The notes: generated by a model from the letters alone, not told the origin. A stretch of DNA of 64,000 nucleotides from Buttiauxella gaviniae ATCC 51604 (GCF_001654835.1 NZ_LXEP01000031.1:372001-436000), one strand, 5' to 3'; positions 30,678 to 41,960 are shown, numbered from the stretch's first letter. Numbers and translations: made by a program.

Positions 30678-31991
<1,314 letters not shown>

Positions 31992-32015
31992 TGTATTAGT
32001 GCTATTTAATTGCTT

Positions 32016-32040
32016 AAAAGCGCCTGCGGGCGCTTTTTTT
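32016..32040 (+). terminator. Rho-independent terminator of serS
   Basis: A 9-bp stem (AAAAGCGCC / GGCGCTTTT) with a 4-nt loop runs into seven Ts. It starts 25 nt after the serS stop. Confidence 0.95.
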
Positions 32041-32081
32041 ATGCCGTAAATATTCTCATTCCCATAGATAATCTGCCTTTA

Positions 32082-32095
32082 TTGACACCAGACAA
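32082..32095 (+). promoter_or_regulatory. FNR site of the dmsABC promoter
   Basis: TTGACACCAGACAA matches TTGAT-N4-ATCAA at 7 of 10 positions. Its centre is 31 bp upstream of the centre of a TATTAT -10 (32117-32122), which is the geometry of a class II FNR promoter (site at about -41.5). E. coli dmsABC is FNR-activated. Confidence 0.7.
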
Positions 32096-32102
32096 TAACA
32101 AA

Positions 32103-32118
32103 TACCCCTATATGAGTA
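32103..32118. promoter_or_regulatory. NarL/NarP 7-2-7 site overlapping the dms promoter
   Basis: TACCCCT-AT-ATGAGTA consists of two heptamers that both fit TACYYMT, head to head with 2 nt between, the arrangement both NarL and NarP can bind. It lies between the FNR site and the -10 and overlaps the -10 by two bases, as expected for repression by nitrate. Confidence 0.7.
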
Positions 32119-32122
32119 TTAT
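32117..32122 (+). promoter_or_regulatory. -10 element of dmsABC
   Basis: TATTAT (5/6 match to TATAAT) stands at the right distance from the FNR site. The start of transcription would be near 32130, giving a leader of about 215 nt. Confidence 0.55.
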
Positions 32123-32344
32123 CTCTCCCAGAAAGAGAGTGGTGATTATTAATACAATTCATTCGGCGTCCTTATCAATTGATGGTTTCAGATTACATGA
32201 TGTAACTGGACTACCAATTGTGGCCCTGACATAAACCAATACACTCCTTTCTCTTTTGGGCTGAGCAATGGATACGCATGCCGCAATTTAGTCAGCAACC
32301 GTTGCCAGCTTGTTTAAATGTGAGCACTAAACAAGTGGGTCATT

Positions 32345-34789
32345 ATGAAAGAGAAAACTTCTAATGCGGTCCTTACCGCACAAGTGAGTCGCCGTAAGCT
32401 GGTGAAAACTACAGCTATCGGTGGTCTTGCCGCTGCGAGTGGAGCATTAACACTTCCCTTTAGCCGCCTGGCTTTTGCACAGACTGCCGCTGATACACAA
32501 ACAGATGCTGAAAAAGTTATCTGGAGCGCCTGTACAGTAAACTGCGGTAGCCGTTGCCCACTTCGTATGCATGTGGCGGATGGCGAAATCAAATATGTTG
32601 AGACAGACAACACCGGTGATGATAACTACGAAGGGTTGCATCAGGTCCGCGCGTGCCTGCGTGGTCGTTCAATGCGTCGTCGCGTCTATAATGCCGACCG
32701 CCTGAAATATCCGATGAAGCGTGTTGGTGCGCGTGGAGAAGGGAAGTTTGAGCAAATCAGTTGGGATGAAGCCTACGATACCATCGCCAATAGCATGAAA
32801 GGCATTATCAAAGAGTACGGCAACGAAGCTATTTACCTGAATTACGGCACCGGTACGCTGGGTGGCACCATGACCCGCTCCTGGCCACCAGGGTCAACAT
32901 TAATCGCCCGTTTGATGAACTGCTGTGGCGGTTATCTCAACCATTATGGCGACTATTCAACTGCACAAATTGCCGCTGGCCTGAACTATACCTACGGCGG
33001 TTGGGCGGATGGCAATAGCCCATCTGATATTGAAAACAGCAAATTAGTCGTGCTGTTTGGCAATAACCCTGGCGAAACGCGTATGAGTGGCGGCGGGGTG
33101 ACTTACTATCTTGAGCAGGCTCGCGAAAAATCTAATGCTCGCATGATTATCATCGATCCTCGTTACACCGATACCGGTGCCGGGCGTGAAGATGAGTGGA
33201 TTCCAATTCGTCCGGGTACTGATACCGCCCTTATCTCAGCTTTAGCATGGGTAATGATCACTGAAAATCTGGTTGATCAGCCATTCCTCGATACATACTG
33301 TGTCGGTTACGACGAAAAAACTCTTCCAAAAACGGCTCCTGCTAACGGACATTACAAAGCCTATATTCTTGGCGAAGGAGCCGATGGCCAGGCCAAAACG
33401 CCACAATGGGCGGCCCAAATTACCGGTATTCCTGCCGACCGCATTATTAAACTTGCTCGTGAAATCGCCACCGCGAGACCTGCTTTTATTAGCCAGGGCT
33501 GGGGGCCACAACGCCACTCAAACGGTGAACTGGTTTCACGTGCCATCGCCATGTTGTCGATCCTGACGGGTAATGTGGGAATCAATGGCGGTAATAGCGG
33601 CGCACGCGAAGGCTCTTATAGCCTGCCATTTGTGCGTATGCCGACGCTGGAAAATCCGGTGCAAACCAGTATTTCGATGTTCTTGTGGACGGATGCCATC
33701 GAGCGCGGCCCAGAAATGACCGCAACTCGTGACGGTGTGCGCGGCAAAGATAATCTCGATGTGCCAATCAAAATGGTCTGGAACTATGCCAGTAACTGCC
33801 TGATTAACCAGCACTCAGAAATTAACCGTACTCACGATATCCTACAAGACGACAAGAAATGCGAAATGATTGTGGTGATCGATAACCACATGACTTCCTC
33901 TGCTAAATACGCAGATATATTGCTGCCTGATTGCACCGCATCTGAGCAGATGGACTTCTGCCTCGATGCGTCATGCGGCAACATGGCTTATGTGATTTTT
34001 GCCGATCAGGTGATTAAACCTCGTTTTGAGTGCAAAACTATTTATGAGATGACTACTGAACTGGCAAAACGCATGGGGGTTGAGCAACAGTTCACAGAAG
34101 GGCGCACGCAAGAAGGCTGGATGCGTCATCTCTATCAGCAGTCTCAGGAAGCGATTCCTGACCTACCGAGTTTTGATGAATTCCGAAAAGTTGGCATCTT
34201 CAAGCAGCGTGACCCTGAAGGCCACCACGTGGCGTATAAAGCCTTCCGTGAAGACCCAGCGGCGAATCCACTGACGACACCATCAGGGAAAATTGAAATC
34301 TATTCTGAACAGTTAGCCGAAATTGCAGCCACCTGGCAACTTAATGAAGGAGACGTCATCGATCCGCTACCAGTTTACAGTGCGGGCTTTGAAAACTTTG
34401 GCGATCCGCTGGCCGAGAAATGGCCATTGCAGATGACGGGCTTCCATTACAAAGCGCGTACCCACTCAACCTACGGCAATGTGGATGTGTTGAAAGCAGC
34501 CTGTCGTCAGGAAATGTGGATCAACCCAATTGATGCACAGCAACGTGGGATTAAGAACGGCGACATAGTGCGTATCTTCAATGGGCGTGGGGAAGTTCAA
34601 ATCAATGCGAAAGTGACACCGCGCATAATCCCTGGCGTTGTCGCGATGGGGGAAGGGGCCTGGTATAGCCCGGATGCCAATAAAGTTGACCACTCGGGTA
34701 GCATTAACGTGTTAACCACGCAGCGGCCGTCGCCACTGGCAAAAGGCAACCCATCCCACAGTAACCTCGTCCAGGTCGAGAAGGCGTAA
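32345..34789 (+). CDS. dmsA: Anaerobic DMSO reductase catalytic subunit DmsA
   Basis: DmsA (814 aa, the E. coli length) is the molybdo-bis(MGD) subunit that reduces dimethyl sulfoxide and amine or sulfur oxides as terminal electron acceptors. A Tat signal with SRRKLVK near residue 15 and a hydrophobic stretch ending in RLAFAQT is visible; the complex is exported folded. The N-terminal CTVNCGSRC with a later CLRG supplies the [4Fe-4S] ligands, followed by the molybdopterin dinucleotide domains. dmsB starts 10 nt downstream, with dmsC behind it. Control is by FNR and NarL/NarP, as shown by the upstream sites. Confidence 0.98.
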   Translation: MKEKTSNAVLTAQVSRRKLVKTTAIGGLAAASGALTLPFSRLAFAQTAADTQTDAEKVIWSACTVNCGSRCPLRMHVADGEIKYVETDNTGDDNYEGLHQVRACLRGRSMRRRVYNADRLKYPMKRVGARGEGKFEQISWDEAYDTIANSMKGIIKEYGNEAIYLNYGTGTLGGTMTRSWPPGSTLIARLMNCCGGYLNHYGDYSTAQIAAGLNYTYGGWADGNSPSDIENSKLVVLFGNNPGETRMSGGGVTYYLEQAREKSNARMIIIDPRYTDTGAGREDEWIPIRPGTDTALISALAWVMITENLVDQPFLDTYCVGYDEKTLPKTAPANGHYKAYILGEGADGQAKTPQWAAQITGIPADRIIKLAREIATARPAFISQGWGPQRHSNGELVSRAIAMLSILTGNVGINGGNSGAREGSYSLPFVRMPTLENPVQTSISMFLWTDAIERGPEMTATRDGVRGKDNLDVPIKMVWNYASNCLINQHSEINRTHDILQDDKKCEMIVVIDNHMTSSAKYADILLPDCTASEQMDFCLDASCGNMAYVIFADQVIKPRFECKTIYEMTTELAKRMGVEQQFTEGRTQEGWMRHLYQQSQEAIPDLPSFDEFRKVGIFKQRDPEGHHVAYKAFREDPAANPLTTPSGKIEIYSEQLAEIAATWQLNEGDVIDPLPVYSAGFENFGDPLAEKWPLQMTGFHYKARTHSTYGNVDVLKAACRQEMWINPIDAQQRGIKNGDIVRIFNGRGEVQINAKVTPRIIPGVVAMGEGAWYSPDANKVDHSGSINVLTTQRPSPLAKGNPSHSNLVQVEKA
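34650..34657 (+). other. KOPS (FtsK-orienting sequence) inside dmsA
   Basis: GGGAAGGG on the plus strand matches GGGNAGGG, in the same orientation as the one at 8376. These are the two I noticed; the window was not searched exhaustively. Confidence 0.45.
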
Positions 34790-34799
34790 GGAATAGCTG

Positions 34800-35417
34800 A
34801 TGACTACCCAATACGGATTTTATATAGACTCGAGCCGCTGCACTGGTTGTAAGACCTGCGAGCTGGCTTGTAAAGATTACAAAAATTTAGGCCCGGACGT
34901 CAGCTTCCGTCGCATTTATGAATATGCTGGCGGTGACTGGCAACAAGACAACGGGGTTTGGCAGCAAAACGTCTTCGCCTACTATCTGTCGATTGCTTGT
35001 AACCATTGTGAAGATCCGGCTTGTACCAAGGTCTGCCCAAGCGGTGCGATGCATAAGCGTGAAGACGGTTTTGTGGTCGTTAATGAAGATGTTTGTATTG
35101 GCTGCCGCTATTGCCATATGGCCTGCCCATACGGCGCACCACAGTACAACGCTGAAAAAGGTCACATGACTAAGTGTGATGGCTGTCATGAGCGTATTGC
35201 TGAGGGCAAGAAGCCTGTCTGTGTCGAATCCTGCCCATTACGTGCGCTAGATATGGCACCGATTGCTGAACTACGCGCGAAGTATGGTGAACAGGCAGCC
35301 ATTGCTCCGCTGCCATCAGCACATTTCACTAAGCCAAATATTGTCATTAAACCTAACGCCAACAGCCGCCCATGTGGGGATAAAACCGGTTATCTGGCAA
35401 ACCCGAAGGAGGTGTGA
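34800..35417 (+). CDS. dmsB: Anaerobic DMSO reductase iron-sulfur subunit DmsB
   Basis: DmsB (205 aa) carries four [4Fe-4S] clusters that move electrons from DmsC to DmsA. Four cysteine groups are visible: CTGCKTCELAC, CNHCEDPACTKVC, CIGCRYCHMAC and CDGCHE with a later CVESCP. No signal peptide is present; it is exported together with folded DmsA. An ATG start 10 nt after dmsA and a stop 1 nt before the dmsC ATG show tight operon packing. Confidence 0.98.
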   Translation: MTTQYGFYIDSSRCTGCKTCELACKDYKNLGPDVSFRRIYEYAGGDWQQDNGVWQQNVFAYYLSIACNHCEDPACTKVCPSGAMHKREDGFVVVNEDVCIGCRYCHMACPYGAPQYNAEKGHMTKCDGCHERIAEGKKPVCVESCPLRALDMAPIAELRAKYGEQAAIAPLPSAHFTKPNIVIKPNANSRPCGDKTGYLANPKEV

Positions 35418-35418
35418 G

Positions 35419-36279
35419 ATGGGTAACGGATGGCATGAATGGCCACTAATGGTCTTTACGGTTTTAGGGCAGTGCGTCGCGGGTGGTTTTATTGTTATGG
35501 CATTAGCATTGCTGACCGGTGTTTCCGACCGTGTACAGCAAAAGCGTGTGCATTGGGCAATGATCGTGCTGTGGGTGTTGATGGGCATTGGTTTTATGGC
35601 CTCAGTACTGCATCTCGGCTCACCACTACGCGCCTTCAACTCGCTTAATCGCATCGGGGAATCAGCACTCAGTAATGAAATTGCCAGCGGCTCAGTCTTC
35701 TTCGCGGTGGGTGGTTTCTGGTGGCTGGTTACCGTGCTGGGCAAAATGCCGCAGGCACTGGGTAAAATCTGGATGATGCTGACGATGATTCTGGGCGTGT
35801 TCTTTGTCTGGATGATGTGTAAGGTCTACCTGATTGATACCGTACCAACCTGGTATAGTGTTTATACTCCGCTCAGTTTCTTCCTGACGATGTTTATAGG
35901 TGGGCCGCTGCTCGGTTACTTACTGCTACGCGTTGCAGGCGTAACGGGTTGGGGAATGCGTCTTCTTCCTGCAATTTCATTGCTGGCTGTTGTAATAAGT
36001 ACCGTGGTTGTGATGTTACAGGGTATGGATTTAGCGACAATCCACAGCTCAATCATGCAGGCATCTGCACTGGTTCCTGAATATGGTGCATTGATGTCAT
36101 GGCGCTTGTTGGTGCTGGCGCTTGCATTAGCTTGTTGGATTATCCCGCAACTTAAAGGTGGCCAGGCAAACCCTGCAGTTCTGACATTCGCCTTCGTGTT
36201 GGTTATTGTTGGTGAGCTAATCGGCCGCGGTGTGTTCTACGGTCTGCATATGACGGTTGGTATGGCTATCGCAAGTTAA
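35419..36279 (+). CDS. dmsC: Anaerobic DMSO reductase membrane anchor DmsC
   Basis: DmsC (286 aa; E. coli 287) anchors DmsAB in the inner membrane and oxidises menaquinol. About eight hydrophobic helices are visible. It starts MGNGWHEWPLM, with the conserved HLGSPLRAFNSLNR after helix 2. A much longer frame from 35263 overlaps dmsB; the ATG at 35419 with SD AAGGAGG just before is the clear start. The sequence is more divergent from E. coli than DmsA and DmsB, as usual for this subunit. Confidence 0.97.
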   Translation: MGNGWHEWPLMVFTVLGQCVAGGFIVMALALLTGVSDRVQQKRVHWAMIVLWVLMGIGFMASVLHLGSPLRAFNSLNRIGESALSNEIASGSVFFAVGGFWWLVTVLGKMPQALGKIWMMLTMILGVFFVWMMCKVYLIDTVPTWYSVYTPLSFFLTMFIGGPLLGYLLLRVAGVTGWGMRLLPAISLLAVVISTVVVMLQGMDLATIHSSIMQASALVPEYGALMSWRLLVLALALACWIIPQLKGGQANPAVLTFAFVLVIVGELIGRGVFYGLHMTVGMAIAS

Positions 36280-36288
36280 TGCCATCGC

Positions 36289-36322
36289 GATTAAATGCGC
36301 TTTCGGGCGCATTTAATCTTTT
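36289..36322 (+). terminator. Terminator of dmsABC
   Basis: A 12-bp stem (GATTAAATGCGC / GCGCATTTAATC) with a 6-nt loop, followed by TTTT, starts 9 nt after the dmsC stop. Confidence 0.85.
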
Positions 36323-36563
36323 CGGATAAAAAATATCATGCAATTTACCATGAAATTTTTCATCCAACCCGCTTCGATTCCCAATACCTGATCCCATCAA
36401 AAACAGAGAGATAGCATTTCGTCTATATGCTTTGCTCACAAGTAAGATAAGTTTTTCAAATCGACAGTTTTCAAATCGTGCCAGGCCCCGTCAGCACTCG
36501 ATTGACAATCATTTTTCCAGTGGCATGATGCGCACAAATTATTCTCTTCCTCGCGGTTTCTAC

Positions 36564-37712
36564 ATGTCCACCTATACCCGGCCAGTGATGCTTTTGCTCT
36601 GTGGTCTGATGCTTTTGACCCTGGCGATAGCGGTTTTAAATACGCTGGTTCCACTTTGGTTAGCTCACGAAAATCTTCCAACCTGGCAAGTCGGGATGGT
36701 GGGTTCATCGTACTTTACTGGAAACTTGGTGGGTACTTTGCTGACCGGATGGCTAATTAAACGTCAGGGTTTCAACCGTAGCTACTATCTTGCCTCGCTG
36801 ATTTTTGCTGCGGGTTGTGCAGGATTGGGGCTGATGACCGGTTTCTGGAGTTGGATGATGTGGCGTTTCATCGCGGGTATCGGCTGTGCGATGATTTGGG
36901 TGGTGGTTGAAAGCGCCTTGATGTGCAGCGGCACTTCTCACAATCGTGGGCGCTTGCTGGCAGCCTACATGATGGTTTATTACGTTGGCACGGTGTTAGG
37001 CCAATTGATGATCAGCAAAATGCCGACCGATTTAGCCAGCGTCCTACCATGGGTGACGGCGCTTATTTTAACCGCGATTCTTCCGCTGTTGTTTACTCGC
37101 ATTGTGAATGATCGGAGTGAAAACCAGGAAGTGACGCCTGTCTGGCCAATGCTGCGCCTGCGACATGCACGTCTTGGCGTGAACGGCTGCATTATTTCCG
37201 GGATCGTACTCGGCTCCCTTTATGGGTTGATGCCGCTGTATCTAAACCATCAGGGCGTCAGCGATGCCGGTATTGGTTTCTGGATGGCGGTGATGGTCAG
37301 TGCAGGTATTGTCGGACAGTGGCCGGTAGGGCGCCTGGCAGATCGTTTTGGCCGTTTACTGGTGCTGCGTGTTCAGGTATTTATTGTGATTCTGGGTTGC
37401 TTGGCAATGCTAAGCAATGCGGCGATGGGGCCTACGTTGTTTGTGCTAGGCGCGGCAGGGTTTACTCTTTATCCAGTAGCAATGGCTTGGGCCTGTGAGA
37501 AAGTTGAGCACCATCAGTTGGTAGCAATGAACCAGGCTCTCCTGCTCAGCTATACCGTAGGTAGCTTGCTTGGCCCAACGTTTACCTCAATGTTGATGCA
37601 AAATTTCTCGGACAATTTGCTGTTCGTTATGATAGCAGGCGTCGCGTTTGTCTACTTACTCATGCTGCTACGCAAAGCAGGGCCTCATTCAACACCAGTT
37701 GCCCACGCCTGA
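36564..37712 (+). CDS. ycaD: MFS transporter YcaD
   Basis: YcaD (382 aa from the chosen start, the E. coli length) is a 12-helix major-facilitator transporter of unknown substrate. The second transmembrane pair shows the MFS A-like motif [14 protein letters not shown], repeated in the second half as [15 protein letters not shown] longer frame opens at 36432, but [12 protein letters not shown] at 36564 is the family N-terminus. The SD before it is poor, so the start is less certain than for neighbours; in-frame ATGs at 36525 and 36528 are alternatives. In E. coli K-12 ycaC precedes it and ycaM-ycaN-ycaK follow; all four are missing here. Confidence 0.9.
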   Translation: MSTYTRPVMLLLCGLMLLTLAIAVLNTLVPLWLAHENLPTWQVGMVGSSYFTGNLVGTLLTGWLIKRQGFNRSYYLASLIFAAGCAGLGLMTGFWSWMMWRFIAGIGCAMIWVVVESALMCSGTSHNRGRLLAAYMMVYYVGTVLGQLMISKMPTDLASVLPWVTALILTAILPLLFTRIVNDRSENQEVTPVWPMLRLRHARLGVNGCIISGIVLGSLYGLMPLYLNHQGVSDAGIGFWMAVMVSAGIVGQWPVGRLADRFGRLLVLRVQVFIVILGCLAMLSNAAMGPTLFVLGAAGFTLYPVAMAWACEKVEHHQLVAMNQALLLSYTVGSLLGPTFTSMLMQNFSDNLLFVMIAGVAFVYLLMLLRKAGPHSTPVAHA

Positions 37713-37725
37713 AATTGAAGATACA

Positions 37726-37750
37726 AAAAAGCCCCTCGAAGGGGCTTTTT
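37726..37750. terminator. Bidirectional terminator between ycaD and pflA
   Basis: AAAAAGCCCC / GGGGCTTTTT forms a 10-bp stem with a 5-nt loop between the convergent genes. A-run and T-run on the two sides make it work on both strands. Confidence 0.93.
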
Positions 37751-37780
37751 GCATTGAGCGACGAATCGGATATCTAAAAC

Positions 37781-38521
37781 TTAGTACATCACCTTGTGAC
37801 CATACTGTTCCAGAATGCCTTTTACGCGTTCCATTGTCTCTTTCTTCGGCGGGTGTACGCCATCAAGTTTGTACTCTTCACCCATCGCCACCCATTTGTG
37901 TTTACCCAGCTCGTGGTAAGGCAGTAATTCGATCTTCTCTACATTACCCATATCACGTGTGAACTCACCCAGTCGATGTGCTGAGTCGTCATCGTCAGAC
38001 CAGCCCGGTACCACAACATAGCGAATCCAGACGTTAACGTTCTTATCAGAAAGGTAGCGTGCAAATTCCAGCGTACGATGATTAGAGACGCCAACCAGAT
38101 TCTGGTGAATTTCGTCGTTCATCTGTTTTAAATCGAGCATGACCAGATCGGTCACTTCCAGCAATTCATCAATTACCGGATCGTAGCGGCGCACAAAACC
38201 GTTGGTATCAAGACAGGTATGAATCCCTTCTTTACGGCAGGCCCGGAACCAGTCACGTACGAATTCTGCTTGCAGAATAGCTTCGCCGCCTGAGGCCGTT
38301 ACACCACCACCAGATGCATTCATAAAGTGGCGATAGGTCACCACTTCTTTCATCAGTTCTTCAACACTGACCTCTTTGCCACCATGCGTATCCCATGTAT
38401 CACGATTGTGGCAATACAGGCAGCGCATCAGGCAGCCCTGGAAAAAGGTAATAAAACGAATACCGGGACCATCCACGGTACCGCAGGATTCAAAGGAATG
38501 AATTCGGCCAATTACTGACAT
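37781..38521 (-). CDS. pflA: Pyruvate formate-lyase 1-activating enzyme
   Basis: PflA (246 aa, the E. coli length) is a radical-SAM enzyme that makes the glycyl radical on PflB under anoxia. The [4Fe-4S]/SAM motif CX3CX2C is C30, C34 and C37. The SAM-binding GGE motif (SGGEAIL) follows near residue 78. It lies downstream of pflB on the same strand, 200 nt away with a leaky terminator between, which would set PflA below PflB. Also fits the E. coli arrangement focA-pflB-pflA. Confidence 0.98.
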   Translation of the reverse strand: MSVIGRIHSFESCGTVDGPGIRFITFFQGCLMRCLYCHNRDTWDTHGGKEVSVEELMKEVVTYRHFMNASGGGVTASGGEAILQAEFVRDWFRACRKEGIHTCLDTNGFVRRYDPVIDELLEVTDLVMLDLKQMNDEIHQNLVGVSNHRTLEFARYLSDKNVNVWIRYVVVPGWSDDDDSAHRLGEFTRDMGNVEKIELLPYHELGKHKWVAMGEEYKLDGVHPPKKETMERVKGILEQYGHKVMY

Positions 38522-38667
38522 TGCGGTGTTCTCTCCAGTATTGGTCCATGCCTTAAAAGCAGGAACCAGGTTGAGCGCGGTCGAATAGAGTCTTGCCGCG
38601 TCGAATCAATTTTGCGAGATAACCTAAACGTAGCAGTTATCTTGCAAAACTGGTTCTGACATAAGAA

Positions 38668-38691
38668 AAGGCCCCACCGAGGTGGAGCCTT
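38668..38691 (-). terminator. Terminator/attenuator between pflB and pflA
   Basis: On the minus-strand RNA, AAGGCUCCACC and GGUGGGGCCUU pair over 11 bp, including one U-G pair that exists only in this orientation, around a 2-nt centre. UUUUCUU follows. It sits 31 nt after the pflB stop and likely reduces transcription into pflA. Confidence 0.8.
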
Positions 38692-38721
38692 CATTGTACG
38701 CCTTTTCAGACAAACCGTGAA

Positions 38722-41004
38722 TTACATGGTTTGAGTGAAGGTACGGGTAATAACGTCCTGCTGTTGTTCTTTAGTCAGGGAGTTAAAACGTACAGCGTAA
38801 CCAGAAACACGAATGGTCAGCTGAGGATATTTCTCAGGGTGTTCCATCGCATCCAGCAGCATTTCACGGTTCATTACGTTCACGTTCAGGTGTTGACCAC
38901 CTTCGATGGACGCTTCGTGATGGAAGTAACCATCCATCAGACCCGCGAGGTTAGTTTTACGAACTTCGTCGTCTTTACCCAGTGCGTTAGGAACGATAGA
39001 GAAGGTGTAAGAGATACCATCTTTAGCGTAAGCAAACGGCAGTTTAGCAACGGAAGTCAGAGAGGCAACAGCACCTTTCTGGTCGCGACCGTGCATTGGG
39101 TTAGCACCTGGACCGAATGGAGCGCCAGCGCGACGACCGTCTGGGGTGTTACCGGTTTTCTTACCATAAACCACGTTAGAGGTGATGGTCAGAACAGACT
39201 GAGTCGGGATAGCGTTACGGTAAGTAGTCAGTTTCTGAATTTTCTTCATGAAACGTTCTACCAGGTCAACAGCGATATCATCTACGCGAGAATCGTTGTT
39301 ACCGAACATTGGGTATTCGCCTTCGATTTCGAAGTCTACAGCCAGGCCGTCTTCGTCACGAACAGGTTTAACTTTCGCGTATTTGATTGCAGACAGGGAG
39401 TCAGCTGCAACAGACAGACCCGCGATACCACAAGCCATGGTGCGAACAACGTCACGGTCATGCAGAGCCATCAGAGACGCTTCGTAGCTGTATTTATCAT
39501 GCATGTAGTGAATGATGTTCAGCGCGGTGACGTACTGTTTAGCCAACCAGTCCATGAAGTGATCAAGACGGTCAAGAACGTTATCGTAGTCCAGAACGTC
39601 AGCCATGATTGGCGCTTCTTTAGGACCGATCTGAATTTTCAGTTTTTCATCAACGCCGCCGTTGATTGCATACAGCATGGTTTTCGCGAGGTTAGCGCGA
39701 GCACCGAAGAACTGCATTTGCTTACCAACAATCATTGGGCTTACGCAACATGCGATTGCGTAGTCATCGTTGTTGAAGTCAGGGCGCATCAGATCATCGT
39801 TCTCGTATTGCAGAGAAGAGGTATCGATGGAAACTTTAGCTGCGAACTTCTTGAAGTTCAGTGGCAGTTTTTCAGACCACAGAATAGTGATGTTCGGCTC
39901 CGGAGACGGCCCCATGGTGTACAGGGTGTTCAGGAAACGGAAGCTAGATTTGGTAACCAGAGTACGGCCATCTACACCCATACCGGCGATAGATTCAGTC
40001 GCCCAGATTGGGTCACCAGAGAACAGCTCATCATACTCAGGGGTACGCAGGAAGCGAACCATACGCAGTTTCATGACCAGGTGGTCAATCATTTCCTGTG
40101 CTTCAAGCTCAGTAATTTTGCCTGCTTTCAGGTCACGTTCGATGAATGCATCCAGGAAGGTGGAAACACGACCGAAGGACATTGCAGCGCCGTTCTGAGA
40201 TTTAACCGCAGCCAGGTAGCCGAAGTAAGTCCACTGAATTGCTTCTTGAGCATTTTTAGCAGGACCAGAGATATCGCAGCCATATTTAGCAGCCATTTCT
40301 TTGATCTGACCCAGAGCACGGTGCTGTTCAGAGATTTCTTCACGCAGACGGATTGTTGCTTCCAGATCTTCTCCGTTTTCCAGTTTGCTCTGCAGAGAGT
40401 TGAACTGAGCGAATTTGTCTTTCATCAGGAAGTCGATACCGTACAGTGCTACGCGACGGTAGTCACCAATGATACGACCACGACCGTAAGCATCTGGCAG
40501 ACCGGTGATTACGCCTGATTTACGGCAGTTCAGGATGTCTTTGGTATAAACGTCAAACACACCCTGGTTGTGAGTTTTGCGGTATTCGGTGAAGATCTTC
40601 TTAAGCATTGGGTCAAGTTCACGACCGTATACTTTGCAAGAACCTTCAACCATTTTGATGCCACCAAACGGAATAATTGCACGTTTCAGTGGAGCATCAG
40701 TTTGCAGGCCGACGATAGTTTCGAGGGACTTGTTGATGTAACCAGCATCGTGGGAGGTGATGGTGGATGCGAGGTCAGTGTCGAAGTCAACAGGCGCGTG
40801 AGTGCGGTTTTCCTGTTTAACGCCTTCCATAACGTTGTCCCACAGAGCGGTAGTTGCATCTGTAGCACCTGCCAGGAAGGACTCGTCGCCCTCGTAAGGG
40901 GTGTAGTTTTTCTGAATAAAGTCACGCACGTTGACTTCATTCTGCCAGTCGCCTTTAGCAAAACCTTCCCAAGCGGTGGCTAACTTTTCATTAAGTTCGG
41001 ACAT
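38722..41004 (-). CDS. pflB: Formate C-acetyltransferase (pyruvate formate-lyase)
   Basis: PflB (760 aa, the E. coli length) converts pyruvate and CoA to acetyl-CoA and formate in fermenting cells. The active-site cysteines are C419-C420 in [10 protein letters not shown]. The glycyl radical residue is G735 in RVSGYAVRF near the C-terminus. Codon use is strongly biased towards highly expressed codons, which produces a spurious antisense frame of 595 codons. The start ATG has AAGGTAGG upstream. It follows focA by 53 nt and is activated by PflA. Confidence 0.99.
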   Translation of the reverse strand: MSELNEKLATAWEGFAKGDWQNEVNVRDFIQKNYTPYEGDESFLAGATDATTALWDNVMEGVKQENRTHAPVDFDTDLASTITSHDAGYINKSLETIVGLQTDAPLKRAIIPFGGIKMVEGSCKVYGRELDPMLKKIFTEYRKTHNQGVFDVYTKDILNCRKSGVITGLPDAYGRGRIIGDYRRVALYGIDFLMKDKFAQFNSLQSKLENGEDLEATIRLREEISEQHRALGQIKEMAAKYGCDISGPAKNAQEAIQWTYFGYLAAVKSQNGAAMSFGRVSTFLDAFIERDLKAGKITELEAQEMIDHLVMKLRMVRFLRTPEYDELFSGDPIWATESIAGMGVDGRTLVTKSSFRFLNTLYTMGPSPEPNITILWSEKLPLNFKKFAAKVSIDTSSLQYENDDLMRPDFNNDDYAIACCVSPMIVGKQMQFFGARANLAKTMLYAINGGVDEKLKIQIGPKEAPIMADVLDYDNVLDRLDHFMDWLAKQYVTALNIIHYMHDKYSYEASLMALHDRDVVRTMACGIAGLSVAADSLSAIKYAKVKPVRDEDGLAVDFEIEGEYPMFGNNDSRVDDIAVDLVERFMKKIQKLTTYRNAIPTQSVLTITSNVVYGKKTGNTPDGRRAGAPFGPGANPMHGRDQKGAVASLTSVAKLPFAYAKDGISYTFSIVPNALGKDDEVRKTNLAGLMDGYFHHEASIEGGQHLNVNVMNREMLLDAMEHPEKYPQLTIRVSGYAVRFNSLTKEQQQDVITRTFTQTM

Positions 41005-41057
41005 TTAACACCTACCTTCTAATGTGGATTTCTTATTCCCTACACGACAGTTAGCAC

Positions 41058-41915
41058 TTAGTGCTTATCGCCACCGCGCAGATAAATTACCCAGTACGTC
41101 AACCCAACCAGTAAACCACCACCGATGATGTTCCCGATAGTTACGGGGATTAAGTTATCGGTGATGAAGTTCAACACGGTCAAGTGTGTGAAATTGTCCG
41201 GAGACGACCCAACTGCGGTCCAGAATTCCGGGCTTGCAAAGTTGCGTACTACGATACCCATAGGGATCATGAACATGTTTGCGATACTGTGCTCAAAACC
41301 ACTAGCAACAAACATGGCGACCGGGAGGATCATAGCAAACATCTTGTCCATCAAACTGCGACCGGAGTAGCTCATCCAGACAGCCAGACAGACCATCAGG
41401 TTAGCTAAAATACCGAGGCACACAGCTTCAATAAAGGTGTGATGCATTTTGTGGTCCGCGGTTTGAAGCACATTCAGACCCCACGCACCATTTGCTGTCA
41501 TATACATGCCTGACAACCAAATCAACACCACAAACATCAAAGCGCCGCACAGGTTACCGATATAAACGTTAACCCAGTTCTTGGCTAACTGACCCCAAGT
41601 GATACGTCCACTGGCTTTAGCAACAACGATTAACACTGTAGAAGTGAAAAGGTCTGCACCGCAGATGACACACAGGATAAGTCCTAAGGAGAAGCAAGTA
41701 CCGCCAATCAGTTTTGCAATACCAAACGGAATTGTTGCAGTACCGGTAGTAGCAGTGATGTAAAAGACAAAGGCAATCGAGATGAACATACCCGCGGTTA
41801 TCGCTAAATAAAACGTGGTTAGCGGGTGTTTTGTTGCTTTATAGACGCCAGCATCTTCGGCAACTTTCGCCATAGCAGCTGGGAGCAATAGATCAAAAGG
41901 GTTGTCAGCTTTCAC
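41058..41915 (-). CDS. focA: Formate channel FocA
   Basis: FocA (285 aa, the E. coli length) is a pentameric formate-nitrite transporter-family channel in the inner membrane that exports and re-imports formate made by PflB. Six helices are visible. The pore residues T91 and H209 of E. coli FocA are at the same positions (TSTVLIV and SGFEHS). It is first in the focA-pflB unit and shares its complex upstream region. The low-abundance channel and the abundant enzyme are expected to differ by translation and mRNA processing, as in E. coli. Confidence 0.98.
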   Translation of the reverse strand: MKADNPFDLLLPAAMAKVAEDAGVYKATKHPLTTFYLAITAGMFISIAFVFYITATTGTATIPFGIAKLIGGTCFSLGLILCVICGADLFTSTVLIVVAKASGRITWGQLAKNWVNVYIGNLCGALMFVVLIWLSGMYMTANGAWGLNVLQTADHKMHHTFIEAVCLGILANLMVCLAVWMSYSGRSLMDKMFAMILPVAMFVASGFEHSIANMFMIPMGIVVRNFASPEFWTAVGSSPDNFTHLTVLNFITDNLIPVTIGNIIGGGLLVGLTYWVIYLRGGDKH

Positions 41916-41960
41916 ACTAACTCTCTCTTATTTAATTCGGCGACGAGATACTAACAAAGC

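Larger units (their letters stand above)
31992..32344 (+). other. serS terminator and dmsABC promoter region
   Basis: This 353-nt region holds the serS terminator (32016-32040), then an FNR site (32082-32095), a NarL/NarP 7-2-7 site (32103-32118) and a -10 TATTAT (32117-32122), leaving a leader of about 215 nt before dmsA. The leader has no ORF that I support. A palindrome ATCAATTGAT lies at 32174-32183. Confidence 0.6.

Noticed and set aside
32016-32040. Possible remnant tRNA or sRNA after serS
   Set aside because: The structure is a simple terminator stem with a T7 tract; no cloverleaf elements or upstream promoter were seen.
38731-40518. 595-codon open frame antisense to pflB
   Set aside because: It lies wholly inside pflB on the opposite strand. 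The strong codon bias of this highly expressed gene leaves the antisense frame nearly free of stop codons. The translation has no recognisable motif and an unnatural composition.
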